In this document: positions 1 to 6,683 of the stretch, in pieces
Layout of the letters: each line of letters begins with the position of its first letter
How positions within the stretch are numbered: the first letter of the stretch is position 1
Assembly: GCA_017988355.1 (NCBI GenBank)
Contig: JAGNRX010000062.1
Location: 1-6,774 of the forward strand
Direction of reading: 5' to 3'
Source: Bacteroidales bacterium
GTDB taxonomy: Bacteria > Bacteroidota > Bacteroidia > Bacteroidales > P3
Length of the DNA stretch: 6,774 bases
Made by a program: the position numbers and the translations under genes
Notes under the pieces: model-generated
The model's database searches: none
Told to the model about the DNA's origin: nothing
The model's input: only the letters and a program-made list of their open reading frames with translations

Positions 1-1027
1 GTATGTGCGTTTATGCAGACGCCGCTTTTGGAAGGGTGAATACACTGAGGATAAGATTTCAGCTTACCAAACACTATATACTTGTCTTGAAACTCTTTCT
101 CAGCTAATGTCGCCAATTGCACCATTCTTTGCAGAAAGATTATTCTTAGATTTAAATAATATATCATCACTTCGCAAGACTGAAGACAATAAACCTATTG
201 CCTCTGTTCACTATACTGATTTCCCAACCTCTAACGATAGTTTAATTGATAAGGGATTAGAAGAGAGAATGTTCTTAGCTCAAAAGATTAGCTCAATGGT
301 GCTATCTCTAAGGAAAAAGAATAACTTAAGAGTAAGGCAACCTCTTCAAAAAATAATGATTCCTGCTCCAAACCAAGATTTTATTTCACAAATTCAGAAG
401 GTTGAAGGGTTAATACTTTCGGAAGTTAATGTTAAGACAATAGAATTCCTTTCTCCTGAGAATAATGTTTTGGTTAAGAAAGCAAAAGCAAACTTTAAAA
501 CCTTAGGTCCTAAGTTTGGTTCTAAGATGAAGGCAATTGCAAATAGCTTAGATGGGTTTTCACAAGAAAGAATTGCAGACTTAGAAAAAGAAGGCAAGAT
601 AATACTTGATATAAACAATGAGGAAATTGAACTTCTTTTGTCTGATGTTGAAATTGTAACACAAGATATTCCAGGATGGGTTGTTCAAAATGACGGAAAC
701 ATTACAATAGCTCTTGACACCACAATAACGGATTCCTTGCTTAAAGAAGCCATTGCAAGGGAACTTGTAAACAGAATTCAAAACATTAGAAAAGATCAAC
801 TCTTTGAGGTAACAGATTTCATTAATGTTGAAATTGAATATAATGCTCTCTTAGAAGAAGTAATTCAAGAGTATAGTCAGTATATTAAAGGAGAAACCCT
901 AACAAATGAACTGTCTCTAAGAAGACAAGGTGTTTCTGTTATTATTGGTCAGCAGCACTTTGAACCAATCATAAAGATTGATATTATTGAAGGAGTTGAG
1001 TTATCGATAAATATTAGTAAAGTATAA
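1..1027 (+). CDS. ileS: Isoleucyl-tRNA synthetase, C-terminal part (5' end outside window)
   Basis: Charges tRNA-Ile with isoleucine in the cytoplasm. Only the last 341 residues are present. The frame is open at the window edge and the first complete codon is at position 2 ([10 protein letters not shown]), so the GTG at 5 is an internal valine and not a start. The visible part is the anticodon-binding helical domain: the [15 protein letters not shown] segment, then the [15 protein letters not shown] helix, then [14 protein letters not shown], all typical of class I Ile/Val/Leu synthetases. The catalytic HIGH and KMSKS regions lie upstream of the window. The C-terminus lacks the Cys cluster that binds zinc in E. 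coli-type IleS, which fits the eukaryote-like IleS type usual in Bacteroidetes (family knowledge; type assignment is inference). It ends 20 nt before recA, with no terminator between them. Confidence 0.95.
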   Translation, partial: YVRLCRRRFWKGEYTEDKISAYQTLYTCLETLSQLMSPIAPFFAERLFLDLNNISSLRKTEDNKPIASVHYTDFPTSNDSLIDKGLEERMFLAQKISSMVLSLRKKNNLRVRQPLQKIMIPAPNQDFISQIQKVEGLILSEVNVKTIEFLSPENNVLVKKAKANFKTLGPKFGSKMKAIANSLDGFSQERIADLEKEGKIILDINNEEIELLLSDVEIVTQDIPGWVVQNDGNITIALDTTITDSLLKEAIARELVNRIQNIRKDQLFEVTDFINVEIEYNALLEEVIQEYSQYIKGETLTNELSLRRQGVSVIIGQQHFEPIIKIDIIEGVELSINISKV

Positions 1028-1047
1028 ATTATATTATATACAACATT

Positions 1048-2070
1048 ATGGCAAAAGAGAATAAAGAGAATAAAGTTGACGCTGCTAAGCTTGAGAAGCT
1101 AAAGGTATTGCAATCGACAATTGATAAGATTGAAAAGAATTACGGCAAGGGATCAATTATGAAATTGGGGGATAAGCCTGCTGTTGAGGTTAATATTATT
1201 TCAACAGGCTCACTTGGTTTAGATATTGCCCTTGGAATAGGTGGTTTGCCAAGAGGAAGAGTAATTGAAATATACGGACCAGAGAGTTCAGGTAAGACAA
1301 CCTTAGCTATTCATGCAATTGCAGAGGCTCAAAAGGCTGGAGGAGTTGCGGCATTTATTGATGCAGAACATGCCTTCGATAGTTCTTATGCTCAGAAATT
1401 AGGTGTTGATATTGAAAATCTTTTTATCTCTCAACCAGACAATGGAGAACAAGCACTTGAGATTACAGATAATTTAATACGTTCAGGAGCAATTGATATT
1501 ATAGTTATTGACTCTGTTGCAGCTCTTACTCCAAAAGCAGAAATTGATGGAGAAATGGGTGATAGCAAGATGGGGCTTCAAGCTCGTTTGATGTCACAAG
1601 CACTTAGAAAACTAACCTCAACCATTTCCAGAACAAATTGCTGCTGTATTTTCATAAACCAACTAAGAGAAAAGATAGGCATTGTATTTGGTAACCCTGA
1701 AACAACAACAGGAGGAAATGCACTTAAGTTCTATTCTTCTGTTCGTTTAGATATCCGCCGTATTCAAGCAATTAAGGAAGGTGACCAAAACGTTGGTAAT
1801 AGAGTAAGAGTTAAGGTTGTTAAGAATAAACTGGCTCCTCCTTTCCGCCAAGTAGAATTTGATTTAACCTTTGGCGTTGGTATATCAAAGGTTGGAGAAA
1901 TCGTTGATATGGGAGTTGAGAAAAACATAATTAAGAAAAGCGGTTCATGGTTCTCTTATGGCGAAACAAAGCTTGGACAAGGGCGTGAGGCTGTTAAACA
2001 ACTTCTCTTAGATAACGAAGAACTAATGACAGAGCTTGAAGACCAAATACGTCAAGCATTAAAAGCATAG
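1048..2070 (+). CDS. recA: RecA recombinase
   Basis: ATP-dependent DNA strand-exchange protein for homologous recombination and repair. It is 340 aa and complete. Visible elements are the N-terminal helix (residues 13-31), Walker A GPESSGKT (77-84), the catalytic Glu107 in FIDAEHAFD, Walker [11 protein letters not shown] (151-160), DNA loop L1 around EMGDSKMG (169-176), and loop L2 from [14 protein letters not shown] to GGNALKF (202-228) with the key Phe214. Position 213 is Val where E. coli has Met202. The protein ends QIRQALKA and lacks the strongly acidic tail of E. coli RecA (353 aa). The ATG at 1048 gives the usual MAKEN-type N-terminus. No Shine-Dalgarno is seen, as is normal for Bacteroidetes. 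The 20-nt AT-rich gap after ileS leaves little room for a promoter or LexA operator, so expression probably depends on the upstream operon or on a promoter inside ileS. Its stop codon directly abuts the nadE start. Confidence 0.98.
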   Translation: MAKENKENKVDAAKLEKLKVLQSTIDKIEKNYGKGSIMKLGDKPAVEVNIISTGSLGLDIALGIGGLPRGRVIEIYGPESSGKTTLAIHAIAEAQKAGGVAAFIDAEHAFDSSYAQKLGVDIENLFISQPDNGEQALEITDNLIRSGAIDIIVIDSVAALTPKAEIDGEMGDSKMGLQARLMSQALRKLTSTISRTNCCCIFINQLREKIGIVFGNPETTTGGNALKFYSSVRLDIRRIQAIKEGDQNVGNRVRVKVVKNKLAPPFRQVEFDLTFGVGISKVGEIVDMGVEKNIIKKSGSWFSYGETKLGQGREAVKQLLLDNEELMTELEDQIRQALKA

Positions 2071-3651
2071 ATGAAAATTCAAATAAACCAATTAAACCCC
2101 AAGACTTTAGGATTTGACTTTAACAAGAGAATAATAACTGATTGCTTAAAGGAAGTAAATTCTGATGTCTTATCTATTTATCCAGAGCTTGCAGTAAGTG
2201 GAGGACCATTATTTAATGCTTCTTCCTATTCTGATGTTTTTTCTTCTTCTTCAAAAGTTTGCGATAGTTTACTTATGGAAAAGAGAGACCTTGTTTTTGG
2301 TTCTCCAGTTGAAATACAGGGAAAGAAATACAATTCAATCATAATGGTTGAAGATGGTGAGTTATTAGCCCTTTCAACAAAGAAGAACCTATCTCAATTT
2401 GATACTGGATTTGAAAGAGGAACAGGAATAGAGGTTGTTAGTTATAAGACAGAAACAATAGGCTTTGGTTTCTTTGAGGACATAAAAGAATTTGTTGAAA
2501 AGAAGACTAAGGTAGATACTCTAATCATTTGCACCAATCAAATCTTCTATCACGATAAACAAAAAGAACTACTAAGCGAATTAATTGTTTTGGTCAGAAA
2601 ACTACAAACGAATTTAGTTTTTTGCAATCGCTCAGGAGCAGAGGGTGGATATATATATTCAGGAGGGAGCTTTATCTTAAATCAAAAGGGAGAGCTATGT
2701 GGTAGCTTGCCTAATTTCAAATACCCTTCCCAATCTTTTGACACAAAAACTCTAAAACCAATTGCCCAAAACTCACCTTCAAGACTTCAAAACCTATATG
2801 AGGCTCTAAGTCTTGCAATAAAAGATTATTATCATAAGAACCATATAGACAAAGCTGTTCTTGGACTTTCAGGAGGGATTGATTCAGCACTTGTTTTGGC
2901 TCTTGCAGTTAATGCTCTTGGCAAAGAAAACGTTATAGGTATTCTTATGCCTTCAGAGTTTTCGTCAGACCATTCCATAAAAGACGCTTTAGATTCTGCA
3001 AATAACCTTGGCGTTGAGCATCACATCATTCCTATTAAGGATTGTTTTGATCAGTGCACTAAGACTTTTGATTCTGTTTTCCCAAACCAAACATTTTCTA
3101 TTGCAGAAGAAAACATACAAAGCCGTTTAAGGTGCGTTTCACTTATGTGGTATGCAAACAAATTTGGAGGAGCCCTTCTTAACACAACAAATAAGTCAGA
3201 AGCAGCTGTAGGATATGGAACCCTTTATGGCGATACCTCTGGTTCAATATCTGTTCTTGCAGATGTTTATAAGACTGAAGTATGGGAACTATCGCAATAT
3301 ATTAATGAAGAGTTTTTGAAAGCAAACCCAGACTCAGATGATGTGCCTATTCCATGGAATTCAATAACAAAAGCACCTTCTGCCGAGCTTAGATTGGAGC
3401 AAAAGGACACTGACTCTCTTCCTGATTACGATATATTAGATAGAATCCTGACAGAGCATATAGACAATTGCAAGTCGTTGGAAGAGATAGTAGAAGAATT
3501 TAAAAAAGAAGCCTTAGAGGTTGACAAAGCGATAATAGAAAGAATAATTAAGTTAGTTAAAATAAACGAATGGAAACGTCGTCAATGTCCTACAGCAGTT
3601 AAGGTAACGAAGAACTGCTTTGGACTTGATCGAAGAGTGCCAATATCCTAA
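2071..3651 (+). CDS. nadE: NAD+ synthetase with degenerate glutaminase domain
   Basis: Makes NAD+ from nicotinic acid adenine dinucleotide, ATP and ammonia, the last step of NAD synthesis. It is 526 aa with two domains. The C-terminal synthetase domain (about 240-526) looks intact: PP-loop LSGGIDS (266-272), SRLRCVSLMWYANKFG (351-366), NKSEAAVGYGTLYGD (374-388), SAELRLEQKDTDSLPDYD (437-454) and the end motif NEWKRRQCP (499-507). The N-terminal domain (1-230) is of the nitrilase/glutaminase type. Glu39 (YPELAVSG) and Lys104 (STKKNL) of the Glu-Lys-Cys triad are kept, but the Cys of the usual ICEDIW motif is Phe135 (IGFGFFEDI; codon TTT at 2473-2475). The LPNYxxFDExRYF segment is shortened to LSQFDTGFERG, and the NxVGxxDE segment reads NRSGAEGGY. 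I infer that the enzyme uses free ammonia or ammonia supplied by another protein. The start abuts the recA stop (TAGATG); 5 nt separate it from the next gene. The synthetase call is firm and the loss of glutaminase activity is an inference. Confidence 0.95.
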   Translation: MKIQINQLNPKTLGFDFNKRIITDCLKEVNSDVLSIYPELAVSGGPLFNASSYSDVFSSSSKVCDSLLMEKRDLVFGSPVEIQGKKYNSIIMVEDGELLALSTKKNLSQFDTGFERGTGIEVVSYKTETIGFGFFEDIKEFVEKKTKVDTLIICTNQIFYHDKQKELLSELIVLVRKLQTNLVFCNRSGAEGGYIYSGGSFILNQKGELCGSLPNFKYPSQSFDTKTLKPIAQNSPSRLQNLYEALSLAIKDYYHKNHIDKAVLGLSGGIDSALVLALAVNALGKENVIGILMPSEFSSDHSIKDALDSANNLGVEHHIIPIKDCFDQCTKTFDSVFPNQTFSIAEENIQSRLRCVSLMWYANKFGGALLNTTNKSEAAVGYGTLYGDTSGSISVLADVYKTEVWELSQYINEEFLKANPDSDDVPIPWNSITKAPSAELRLEQKDTDSLPDYDILDRILTEHIDNCKSLEEIVEEFKKEALEVDKAIIERIIKLVKINEWKRRQCPTAVKVTKNCFGLDRRVPIS

Positions 3652-3656
3652 AGAAT

Positions 3657-5504
3657 ATGAGTGATAGTATTAAACACGAATGCGGAATTGCATTACTTCG
3701 ATTAAAGAAACCATTGGAGTACTACGAAAAAAAGTATGGAAGTAAGTGTTGGGGCTTAAACAAGATGTACTTATTGATGGAAAAGCAACATAACCGTGGA
3801 CAAGACGGCGCAGGCTTAGCATCAATCAAGTTCGACACCCCACCCGGAACACCTTATGTTCAGATAGCTAAAAGCAATAGTAATAAACCTATTCAAGATG
3901 TAATTACAAAAGCATTTTCTGACGAAAGATTTATTGGAGAGCTATACTTAGGGCACTTACGCTACGGAACCTTTGGAAAGAATGAGATAGAGAACCTCCA
4001 CCCTTTCCTAAGAGAAAGCAATTGGAAGACTCGCTCAGTTGTTCTTGCAGGAAACTTCAACCTAACCAATATTGGAGAGATGAAGGAGAAACTTGTTAGT
4101 CTTGGACAACACCCTGTTAATGGAGCCGACACAGCAGTTGTTCTTGAAAAGGTAGGACATTTTGTTGATAGGCAGGTTGAGGATATCTTCAGAAAACACA
4201 AGGATGCAGGTTTTGACAATATAACAATAACTAATAAGATCGCAGAAGAGATAGATATTGCAAAAATTCTTCGTCAAGCAACAAAGAATTGGGATGGTGG
4301 CTATGTTATGGCAGGAATGTTAGGACATGGAGACGCCTTTGTCCTAAGGGACCCACACGGAATAAGACCTTGTTTCTACTATGAAAACGATGAATTTGTT
4401 GCAGTAGCTTCCGAAAGACCAGTTATACTTACCGCACTTAATATGAAAAGCGATGAGGTTAAGGAACTAGAATGCGGAGAGGCAATAATAATTAAGAAGA
4501 ATGGAACAGTTACGATTGAACAAGTAATACCAGCCGACGCTAACCCTGCAAAATGCTCATTTGAAAGGATATATTTCTCAAGGGGAACCGACTCTTCAAT
4601 CTACCAAGAAAGGAAAGACTTAGGAGCAAACCTAACAGAATCAATCCTAAAAGCAATAAACTATGATATGGAGAACACAATCATATCATATATTCCCAAT
4701 ACAGCCTCAGTAGCCTTCCAAGGATTAGCACAAGCCCTCAACAAATACCTCGACCAAACAAGGATAGACGAAATATATAAACGCCAAGAAGAAGGGAAGC
4801 TAACAATAGATGAGCTTAATGAAATCTTTTCACACACCCCAAGAAGAGAAGCCTTAGTTGTGAAGGACGTTAAGATGCGCACTTTTATAACTAACGACAA
4901 CGATAGAGACGATTTAGTTGCCCATGTCTATGATGTTACCTACGGACAAGTGCGTGACCATGTTGATAACCTTGTTGTTCTGGACGATAGCATAGTTAGG
5001 GGAACAACCCTTAAACAAAGCATAATCAGAATACTTGATAAGCTAAACCCAAAGAAGATAGTAATTGCATCATCTGCCCCACAAATCCGTTACCCAGACT
5101 GTTACGGAATAGATATGTCGAGAATGACAGAATTTATAGCCTTCAATGCAGCAATAGATCTGCTAAAAGAAAGAGGCATGCAAAATGTTATTGATGAGAT
5201 ATACCAAAAATGCAAGGCACAAGCAACAATTCCAAAAGAAGAGGTAGTGAATCACGTAAGGGAAATCTATAAACCATTCACCAACGATGAGATAACAGCA
5301 AGGATAACTAAACTCCTAACCCCAGCGGATTGCAGAGCAGAGGTTGAAATAGTGTATCAAACCATAGAAGGCTTACATAGTGCATGTCCAAACCACACAG
5401 GCGATTGGTATTTCACAGGAAAGTATCCAACCCCAGGGGGAAACAAAGTAGTGAACCAAGCATTCATCAACTACTACGAAGGAAGCAGCAAAAGAGCATA
5501 CTAA
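3657..5504 (+). CDS. purF: Glutamine PRPP amidotransferase-like protein (long Bacteroidetes type)
   Basis: Likely glutamine phosphoribosylpyrophosphate amidotransferase, the first step of de novo purine synthesis; 615 aa versus about 470-510 for standard PurF. The N-terminal class II (Ntn) glutaminase domain has the probable nucleophile Cys9 in HECGIA, implying removal of an eight-residue propeptide as in Bacillus PurF. It also shows HNRGQDGAG (45-53), GHLRYGT (99-105) and GADTA (156-160). The oxyanion-hole motif, normally HNGNLTN, reads GNFNLTN (132-138). The C-terminal phosphoribosyltransferase domain carries the PRPP loop VVLDDSIVRGTT (440-451) and SSAPQIRYPDCYGIDMSR (472-489). Extra length comes from an insertion near 365-397 and a C-terminal extension ending in an EGL...FTGKYPTPGG segment. 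Bacteroidetes can carry a second, standard PurF, so this copy may have a specialised role; the family is certain and the exact reaction is less so. It follows nadE by 5 nt and is the last gene before a terminator. Confidence 0.82.
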   Translation: MSDSIKHECGIALLRLKKPLEYYEKKYGSKCWGLNKMYLLMEKQHNRGQDGAGLASIKFDTPPGTPYVQIAKSNSNKPIQDVITKAFSDERFIGELYLGHLRYGTFGKNEIENLHPFLRESNWKTRSVVLAGNFNLTNIGEMKEKLVSLGQHPVNGADTAVVLEKVGHFVDRQVEDIFRKHKDAGFDNITITNKIAEEIDIAKILRQATKNWDGGYVMAGMLGHGDAFVLRDPHGIRPCFYYENDEFVAVASERPVILTALNMKSDEVKELECGEAIIIKKNGTVTIEQVIPADANPAKCSFERIYFSRGTDSSIYQERKDLGANLTESILKAINYDMENTIISYIPNTASVAFQGLAQALNKYLDQTRIDEIYKRQEEGKLTIDELNEIFSHTPRREALVVKDVKMRTFITNDNDRDDLVAHVYDVTYGQVRDHVDNLVVLDDSIVRGTTLKQSIIRILDKLNPKKIVIASSAPQIRYPDCYGIDMSRMTEFIAFNAAIDLLKERGMQNVIDEIYQKCKAQATIPKEEVVNHVREIYKPFTNDEITARITKLLTPADCRAEVEIVYQTIEGLHSACPNHTGDWYFTGKYPTPGGNKVVNQAFINYYEGSSKRAY

Positions 5505-5546
5505 AAAACATCAAAAATTCAACTAAATAAAGTTGAAAATCTTAAT

Positions 5547-5592
5547 AAGACCCTATCTTATATCAAGCTTTGTTTGAATAAGATAGGGTTTT
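5547..5592 (+). terminator. Intrinsic terminator of the ileS-recA-nadE-purF run
   Basis: A perfect 12-bp stem, ACCCTATCTTAT (5550-5561) with ATAAGATAGGGT (5578-5589), is extended inward by TCAA/TTGA (5563-5566 with 5574-5577) across a single bulged A at 5562, and outward by A-T and G-T pairs. The loop is 7 nt (5567-5573). The 3' arm runs into TTTT (5589-5592) with a second T run shortly after (5597-5600). It lies 42 nt after the purF stop, where an operon terminator is expected. Confidence 0.78.
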
Positions 5593-5621
5593 GAACTTTT
5601 AGAATAAAGACTTGAACTCGG

Positions 5622-5750
5622 GACATGGGTATGTCGCAGTCGCTGACATGGGTATGTCAGACTTGCTCACATGGGTATGTCACGTGTGCTGACATGGGTA
5701 TGTGAGCAACCGTGACATGGGTATGTCAGGGACTGTGACATGGGCATGTC
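5622..5750. repeat. Six 14-bp hyphenated palindromes at exact 23-bp pitch
   Basis: Six copies of GACATGGGTATGTC start at 5622, 5645, 5668, 5691, 5714 and 5737, an invariant 23-bp period. Each is an inverted repeat of GACAT/ATGTC around GGGT; four of the six (5645, 5668, 5691, 5714) have T before and A after the unit, extending the symmetry. Only three of 84 core positions deviate: G to C at 5668, C to G at 5704 and T to C at 5745. The five spacers are all 9 nt but differ in sequence: GCAGTCGCT, AGACTTGCT, ACGTGTGCT, AGCAACCGT and AGGGACTGT. The period is not a multiple of three and no open frame tracks the units, so the array is non-coding. Repeats of 14 nt and spacers of 9 nt are far too short for CRISPR. 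It could be a protein-binding array, a string of RNA hairpins or an interspersed palindromic repeat family; the sequence alone does not decide. No further copy was seen elsewhere in the window. Confidence 0.93.
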
Positions 5751-5785
5751 GTGAGTTGGAATCAAAGAAAGAAAAGTTGGGGATA

Positions 5786-5878
5786 GGGATTTGGAAGGTT
5801 GGGTTAGGGTTTTATTTGTTTATTATGGGGATTTGGAACTTGGGAATGGGGTTTTATTCGTTTATTATGGGGATTTGG
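5786..5878. repeat. Decaying 42-bp tandem repeat in the G-rich tract
   Basis: The 30-nt segment 5807-5836 recurs at 5849-5878 with one difference (T5817 versus C5859), an offset of 42 bp. The preceding bases align at the same offset (ATTTGGAA at 5789-5796 and 5831-5838), so two units of 42 bp can be drawn from 5786. A third, much diverged unit may begin at 5870 (GGGATTTGG then TTGGG). The period is a multiple of three and would encode a GIWxxGxGFYxFIM-like repeat in one frame, but there is no start signal supporting translation. Confidence 0.85.
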
Positions 5879-5883
5879 TTTTT

Positions 5884-5906
5884 GGGTTTTGGGTTTGGGT
5901 TTTGGG
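5884..5906 (+). other. Canonical G-quadruplex motif
   Basis: Four GGG runs (5884-5886, 5891-5893, 5897-5899, 5904-5906) are separated by loops of TTTT, TTT and TTTT, giving G3N4G3N3G3N4G3. This satisfies the standard intramolecular quadruplex pattern and resembles telomeric DNA in composition. A weaker candidate with one 12-nt loop lies at 5779-5809. Both lie on the plus strand, so they would also appear in RNA if this strand's sequence is transcribed. The motif is direct observation; folding in the cell is inference. Confidence 0.75.
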
Positions 5907-5980
5907 AGAGTTTGTTGGGCTTGGATTGGGTTTAGTTGAAGATTTATTAATTAAAAAGCGGATAGGAGAATAAAAACTTG

Positions 5981-5988
5981 TAAATTTG
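5981..5988 (+). promoter_or_regulatory. Candidate -7 promoter element for the exonuclease gene
   Basis: TAAATTTG exactly matches the Bacteroidetes sigma-ABfr -7 consensus TAnnTTTG. It would place transcription start near 5995, about 30 nt before the ATG at 6024. No TTG -33 box is seen at the usual distance, so the call rests on one short motif in AT-rich DNA. Confidence 0.4.
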
Positions 5989-6023
5989 TGGTTTGAAATT
6001 ATAAATCTACTTATTTTATATTG

Positions 6024-6683
6024 ATGATTGACTTTGTTGCTATTGATTTTGAAACTGCTGACCCCACCCACCCTTGTTCGTTAGGTATTGCTGTTGTTGA
6101 GGATTCTAAGATTGTGCTTGTGAAACAATGGCTTATTAAACCTGCTTGCTACCCTTATTTTCACTTCTATGCTCAAAAAATTCACGGCATTACCAAAGAA
6201 GATGTGAAATTTGAACCTGATTTTGGGGAGCTTTGGAGTGAGATTAAGCCTTATCTGGAAAATAAAACCTTGGTTGCTCACAATGCTGCTTTCGATGTCG
6301 GTATTCTTAAGAAGACTCTTCAATTTTATGAGCTGCCTGTGCCTAAGTTTAAGTCTTTCTGCTCCTACTTAACTGCGAGAATTGCTTGGAAGGACACTAA
6401 AAAAGCTTCTCTTGACTTCCTTTGCGAACAAGAAAACATCGAATTTGAACACCATAATGCGGATTCTGATGCTTATGCTTGTGCAAGATTGTTTTTAAGA
6501 GAGCTTGAAATTTTGGAAATTACTGACCTAAAGGTCTTAGACAAGATTACAAGAAGGGTTGCCAAAGAAGAAAAGATTGCAAAAGAGGAAAGGGCTATTT
6601 TGAAGGAACATAGGAGGGAAGAAAGGTTGAAAATAAGTGATGAAAACCTAAAACTAAATGATAACCCCACTACCGAGGCATAG
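6024..6683 (+). CDS. DnaQ-like DEDDh 3'-5' exonuclease
   Basis: Predicted metal-dependent 3'-5' exonuclease of the DEDDh (DnaQ epsilon-like) superfamily, 219 aa. All active-site motifs are visible: ExoI with Asp8 and Glu10 (AIDFETAD), ExoII with Asp91 (AHNAAFD), and ExoIII with His144 and Asp149 (HNADSD, the Hx4D pattern). The fold ends near residue 165; the tail 170-219 is rich in Lys, Glu and Arg and probably helical, a family-variable extension. The start is set at ATG 6024; a TTG immediately upstream at 6021 is in frame but less likely. No Shine-Dalgarno is present. A candidate promoter lies upstream, and the gene is separated from the operon by a terminator and repeats, so it is probably its own unit. 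Its last 30 nt overlap the end of a convergent gene. Substrate and role (proofreading, repair or RNA trimming) cannot be told from sequence; no polymerase partner is nearby, so I do not assign dnaQ. Confidence 0.92.
   Translation: MIDFVAIDFETADPTHPCSLGIAVVEDSKIVLVKQWLIKPACYPYFHFYAQKIHGITKEDVKFEPDFGELWSEIKPYLENKTLVAHNAAFDVGILKKTLQFYELPVPKFKSFCSYLTARIAWKDTKKASLDFLCEQENIEFEHHNADSDAYACARLFLRELEILEITDLKVLDKITRRVAKEEKIAKEERAILKEHRREERLKISDENLKLNDNPTTEA

Larger units (their letters stand above)
5756..5935. other. G/T-rich, C-depleted intergenic tract
   Basis: The plus strand is extremely asymmetric here. By hand count, bases 5761-5940 hold about 66 G and 4 C. Runs of three or four G separated by A/T recur throughout. 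It lies between the 23-bp palindrome array and the promoter region of the exonuclease gene. Two overlapping plus-strand frames stay open through the tract only because the low-complexity G/T sequence contains few stop codons; neither has a convincing start or a recognisable product. I see no RNA gene in it. Confidence 0.8.

Noticed and set aside
5..19. GTG at position 5 as a gene start
   Set aside because: The frame is open upstream and the preceding Tyr codon continues the conserved IleS sequence, so this is the interior of ileS.
5518..5537. Small inverted repeat TTCAACT/AGTTGAA just after the purF stop
   Set aside because: A 7-bp AT-rich stem with no T run is too weak to call a terminator when a much stronger one follows directly.
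4600..5600. Possible GC-skew switch between purF and the exonuclease gene, as at a replication origin or terminus
   Set aside because: Line-by-line counts in both genes were mixed. Only the 5756-5935 tract is strongly skewed, so a replication landmark is not supported from this window.
5622..5750. CRISPR array
   Set aside because: The regular repeats and spacers suggest it at first sight, but 14-nt repeats and 9-nt spacers are far below CRISPR sizes and no cas gene is present.
5702..5935. Plus-strand open frame with GIWxxGxGFYxFIM-like 14-residue repeats (and a second frame at 5791-5973)
   Set aside because: It begins at GTG inside the palindrome array, has no start signal, and stays open only because the G/T-rich low-complexity DNA has few stops. 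Two frames are open at once, which points to composition and not coding.
5865..6071. Minus-strand open frame of 68 codons across the C-poor tract
   Set aside because: Its product is Asn/Lys/Pro/Ser/Thr-rich, as expected from the complement of a G/T-rich tract. It overlaps the exonuclease start and matches nothing recognisable.
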